A stretch of 30,199 nt of DNA from a virus. Of this stretch, positions 27,933 through 30,199 are shown one piece after another. The stretch's first letter is position 1; the number at the start of each line of letters is the position of its first letter. The DNA is taken from IMG/VR virus record IMGVR_UViG_3300020465_000064, positions 1 through 30,199 of that record; one strand, given 5' to 3'. The notes beneath the pieces are model-generated. The model made no database searches. It saw only the letters and a program-made list of their open reading frames with translations, and had not been told where the DNA came from. The translations under genes and the position numbers were made by a program.

Positions 27933-28730
27933 ATGAGCGATTTAGTAACAGAACTTCAGAATGCAAAAAACGCTCGTGATTTGTCGTTCTTTCAAACTCT
28001 TAACAGAGCATCACGAGATAGATTTGACAGATCTCAAGGTCTGATTCCTTCGGGAACCATACCTAATCTTTTAAGTACAGATTATTGGGACTTCAAGAGA
28101 GATATTGGAGACCAGTTTACTCGTGATGCCGAGGTTACGGTTAGCTTGGACGATTTTAATGCTATAAGAAATTTACCAACATTAAAGAGAAATTATTTCA
28201 AAGGAGGAGGTCAGTTTACAGAAGAAGCAGGAGAAGGATCTGGTTACGGAGGAGGATACCAGAGTGCTACTGATTTTATCAATAATTTCAATATCAAGGA
28301 TGTAAAGCTCGATGGCTCAGGGAATCAGATCACACTTCGCTTTACAGACGCACTTTCTGCAGATACATTTAACGAGGGCTTGCAGCTGAGCAAGTCAAAT
28401 ATGAGAACTGATAAGACGAATTACAATTTAGGAACATATGCTGATTCGTCGAAAGGTTATTTTCAATCCGATCTAGCGGATGCTAAGGATATAAAACTAG
28501 AAGAAAGGAAGCAGGAATTATTAACTGAAATGGAATCTATACAAGACAAATCTGACAGCAGGATAGATCGTTTATTAGATTTAAAAGAAAAAACTAAAAT
28601 GAAAGAATTAGATGTTATCAGTGGTGCTTCAGGTTTCGATGCTAATAGTCTCATTCGTAATATCTTGAATCGAGTTAACGCAGGGAATAGAGGCTCTAGC
28701 CTCCCCACTCAAATCCGTATTGGTCAATAG
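27933..28730 (+). CDS. virion-like hypothetical protein, 265 aa
   Basis: A mixed protein: a helical N terminus (LVTELQNAKNARDLSFFQTL), a Gly-rich loop (GEGSGYGGGYQSAT near 105), a strand-rich middle and a Lys/Glu coiled region (ERKQELLTEMESIQDKSDSR). It starts immediately after the previous gene, and its stop is just ahead of a strong ribosome binding site for the next. Confidence 0.6.
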   Translation: MSDLVTELQNAKNARDLSFFQTLNRASRDRFDRSQGLIPSGTIPNLLSTDYWDFKRDIGDQFTRDAEVTVSLDDFNAIRNLPTLKRNYFKGGGQFTEEAGEGSGYGGGYQSATDFINNFNIKDVKLDGSGNQITLRFTDALSADTFNEGLQLSKSNMRTDKTNYNLGTYADSSKGYFQSDLADAKDIKLEERKQELLTEMESIQDKSDSRIDRLLDLKEKTKMKELDVISGASGFDANSLIRNILNRVNAGNRGSSLPTQIRIGQ

Positions 28731-28734
28731 GAGG
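28729..28734 (+). promoter_or_regulatory. strong Shine-Dalgarno AGGAGG before 28743
   Basis: AGGAGG lies 8 nt before the ATG at 28743. It is the best ribosome binding site I see in the window; most other genes lack one and seem translated by coupling or from short leaders. It points to high expression of the repeat protein. Confidence 0.8.
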
Positions 28735-28742
28735 TTATTACT

Positions 28743-29714
28743 ATGAGCTGGTTATCTGATTTTTATGCTGCAAACAATATCGGCGGCCCTGGCGGTAAAT
28801 TAGACGGCGGTGCTATCGCTTATTGGGAAAGTGAGAAAGATCGCTTAGGGGGAGGAACTGCTGGGGAGAACGCAGCAAAAGACATTATCAGGGGAACTGC
28901 TATAAATCAGGGAACATGGCAAATGACCAGTTCTAGTAATGCTGGTGGAAATACTGGAGCAGGTAACACTGTTAACGCAAACGCTAATAACACAGTTAGT
29001 TCAACTGACTTTGGATCGATGTTGGATAACCTCACTATCGAAGGATCTGCATTGCAAGGTGGTCTAAGTGGATTAACTACACTCGCTAATACATTCGATA
29101 AAAACACCGATATAACAGGGAATGTTGTTGGAAAATTAGGCGACATTTTTACAACCCAAGCGACTAAGGGGATAATGTTGAATTATGAAAAAGACTTAGC
29201 TAATGCGACTTACGAGATAGATAGTAAGAAGATGGATCGCGAAACCGAAGAAGCTCTTGAATTAGGAGCTGCTGAGCATGGTTGGAAGAAAGATGAATAT
29301 GCTGCACTAGGTGATCAGGATCGTTTAACTATCGGCAAGACAGGAGAAGAAACAAGATTAAATATTGGAGCAGAAGGAGCTCAGGATCGTCTTAATATTG
29401 GTGCTCAAAAAGATGCTGATATTGCAACGATTGGTGAAACAGGAAAGCAGCAACGTCTTGGAATTATGGAGACAGGCGAACAGCAGAGAATGAACATAGG
29501 AGCCGAGGGTACTCAGGATCGCTTGAATATTGCAGCAACAGGAAGAGAGCAAAGATTAGGTATTAAAGAAACAGGTCAACAGACAAGATTGACCAGAATG
29601 ACTGAAGGTGATGAAAAGCGTAAGACAATGAAAGAAGACTACAGACAACAAAAAGGAATGCGAGCTGATGCAAGAGGTGCTATATCTAGTGCAGGTGCTA
29701 GATTCTTCGGTTAA
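28743..29714 (+). CDS. virion-like protein with 11-residue repeats, 323 aa
   Basis: A Gly/Asn-rich N-terminal half (residues 60-85) precedes ten 11-residue units at residues 190-299, consensus GxQxRLxIxxT (for example GAQDRLNIGAQ and GEQQRMNIGAE), then a basic tail. Proteins with runs of TGxQQRL-type repeats occur in cyanophage and pelagiphage virions as I recall. An 11-residue period fits three helical turns and a stalk- or coiled-coil-like shape. A strong Shine-Dalgarno sequence precedes it, as expected for an abundant structural protein. Confidence 0.7.
   Translation: MSWLSDFYAANNIGGPGGKLDGGAIAYWESEKDRLGGGTAGENAAKDIIRGTAINQGTWQMTSSSNAGGNTGAGNTVNANANNTVSSTDFGSMLDNLTIEGSALQGGLSGLTTLANTFDKNTDITGNVVGKLGDIFTTQATKGIMLNYEKDLANATYEIDSKKMDRETEEALELGAAEHGWKKDEYAALGDQDRLTIGKTGEETRLNIGAEGAQDRLNIGAQKDADIATIGETGKQQRLGIMETGEQQRMNIGAEGTQDRLNIAATGREQRLGIKETGQQTRLTRMTEGDEKRKTMKEDYRQQKGMRADARGAISSAGARFFG
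29310..29639 (+). repeat. ten in-frame 33-bp units encoding 11-residue repeats
   Basis: Codons 190-299 of 28743..29714. The protein repeats are clearer than the DNA repeats, so the duplication is old. Unit 4 (KDADIATIGET) is the most diverged. Confidence 0.75.
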
Positions 29715-30199
29715 ATGCCTAAAGAAAAAGAAGAAGTTATTCAGTCTTTTTTAACTTCTTTAGATCAAGGATATCGTGAGAATTTTTTGTCGTATGTAGA
29801 GCATACTTATTCTGTTTTTGAAATATGGTTATATGCGTCTGTCTTAGGTTATGAGGGTGGTTTTCATGCTTTAGAAAACTGGGTCAACCAGTATTATCCA
29901 AAGTTAAATCGTCGAGAAATACTTTTAGCTGAGATTGTTAAATTAGAATCTGATATCGATTTTCTCCGTCAGCAGGTTCATGCAGATCTAGTAAAACCTG
30001 ACGCAGCAGCAACACGTATTGCTCATCTTTCAAAAGAGTTACGTGGGCATCTAGTAGAGGTTGATAAAATCACAAAAGGAACCGATAGAAGGGGTTTAGT
30101 GTTAGCAGGTGCTGATAAGGTAATGAGAGAATTACGTTCAATATTTAAAGAGAACGAGGATGTGACTAACGCTTTGGAATTAGCCTATGAATCTGTATG
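29715..30199 (+). CDS. possible small terminase subunit, partial at window end (at least 161 aa)
   Basis: The first 161 codons, starting MPKEKEEVIQSFLTSLDQGY. A helical N-terminal domain (YVEHTYSVFEIWLYASVLGY) is followed by a coiled coil (EILLAEIVKLESDIDFLRQQ) and a conserved-looking C-terminal part (HLSKELRGHLVEVDKITKGT, then GADKVMRELRSIFKENEDV). An N-terminal helical DNA-binding-type domain plus a coiled coil and such a basic region resembles phage small terminase subunits, which bind the packaging site and feed the large subunit. I am not certain; a large terminase directly downstream would settle it. It starts right after the previous stop. Confidence 0.45.
   Translation, partial: MPKEKEEVIQSFLTSLDQGYRENFLSYVEHTYSVFEIWLYASVLGYEGGFHALENWVNQYYPKLNRREILLAEIVKLESDIDFLRQQVHADLVKPDAAATRIAHLSKELRGHLVEVDKITKGTDRRGLVLAGADKVMRELRSIFKENEDVTNALELAYESV

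Overview
This window is almost certainly part of the genome of a tailed phage infecting a cyanobacterium. The main evidence is a PsbN homologue (4745..4912), dense packing of very small genes, a phage-type DUF932 protein, a GP88-like protein, a 2OG-Fe(II) oxygenase, a C5 DNA methyltransferase start, and a long one-way block of virion-like proteins on the right. I see no integrase, tRNA, rRNA, IS element or CRISPR array. No phage RNA polymerase, portal, capsid or large terminase is visible here.

Layout. Four leftward (minus strand) units alternate with rightward (plus strand) units. Leftward: 3511 to <1, 7579 to 4745, 13237 to 8369, and 15424 to 14120, followed by a run of single-gene cassettes from 15930..15481 up to 19540..19394. 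Rightward: 3578 to 4748 (small membrane and coiled-coil proteins), 7701 to 8448 (a Dps-like ferritin and a small membrane protein), 13318 to 14123, and 20338 to beyond 30199 (virion block). The units meet tail to tail with overlapping 3' ends at 4745-4748, 8369-8448 and 14120-14123.

Control. Every leftward unit begins with one copy of the same element. On the minus strand it reads GTGTCC, a short spacer, then TATCAACTGTGCAAA. I count 15 copies, from clean to degenerate. In eight of them the start codon follows immediately. In the 15.4-19.6 kb region each copy directly follows the hairpin and T-tract of the previous gene, giving back-to-back units of terminator, leader and gene. One unit (17466-17533) has no recognisable gene. 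It holds only a hairpin whose 9-nt loop is the exact complement of the ACTGTGCAA found just before the start codons of the other cassettes. I propose it as a candidate phage small RNA acting on the whole cassette family.

Function. The recognisable genes fit host takeover under oxidative or photic stress (PsbN-like, Dps-like, 2OG oxygenase) plus DNA modification. The rightward block from 20338 has glycine-zipper and membrane-segment proteins and a protein with ten 11-residue repeats, consistent with internal or ejection proteins. It ends in a cut gene that may be the small terminase subunit. Most other genes are unrecognised small proteins with overlapping stop/start codons, implying translational coupling. 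About 770 bp (19565-20337) between the two arms is non-coding and rich in repeats and hairpins. Start codons were chosen by junction fit. Six genes shorter than 60 codons were read directly from the sequence between larger ORFs.
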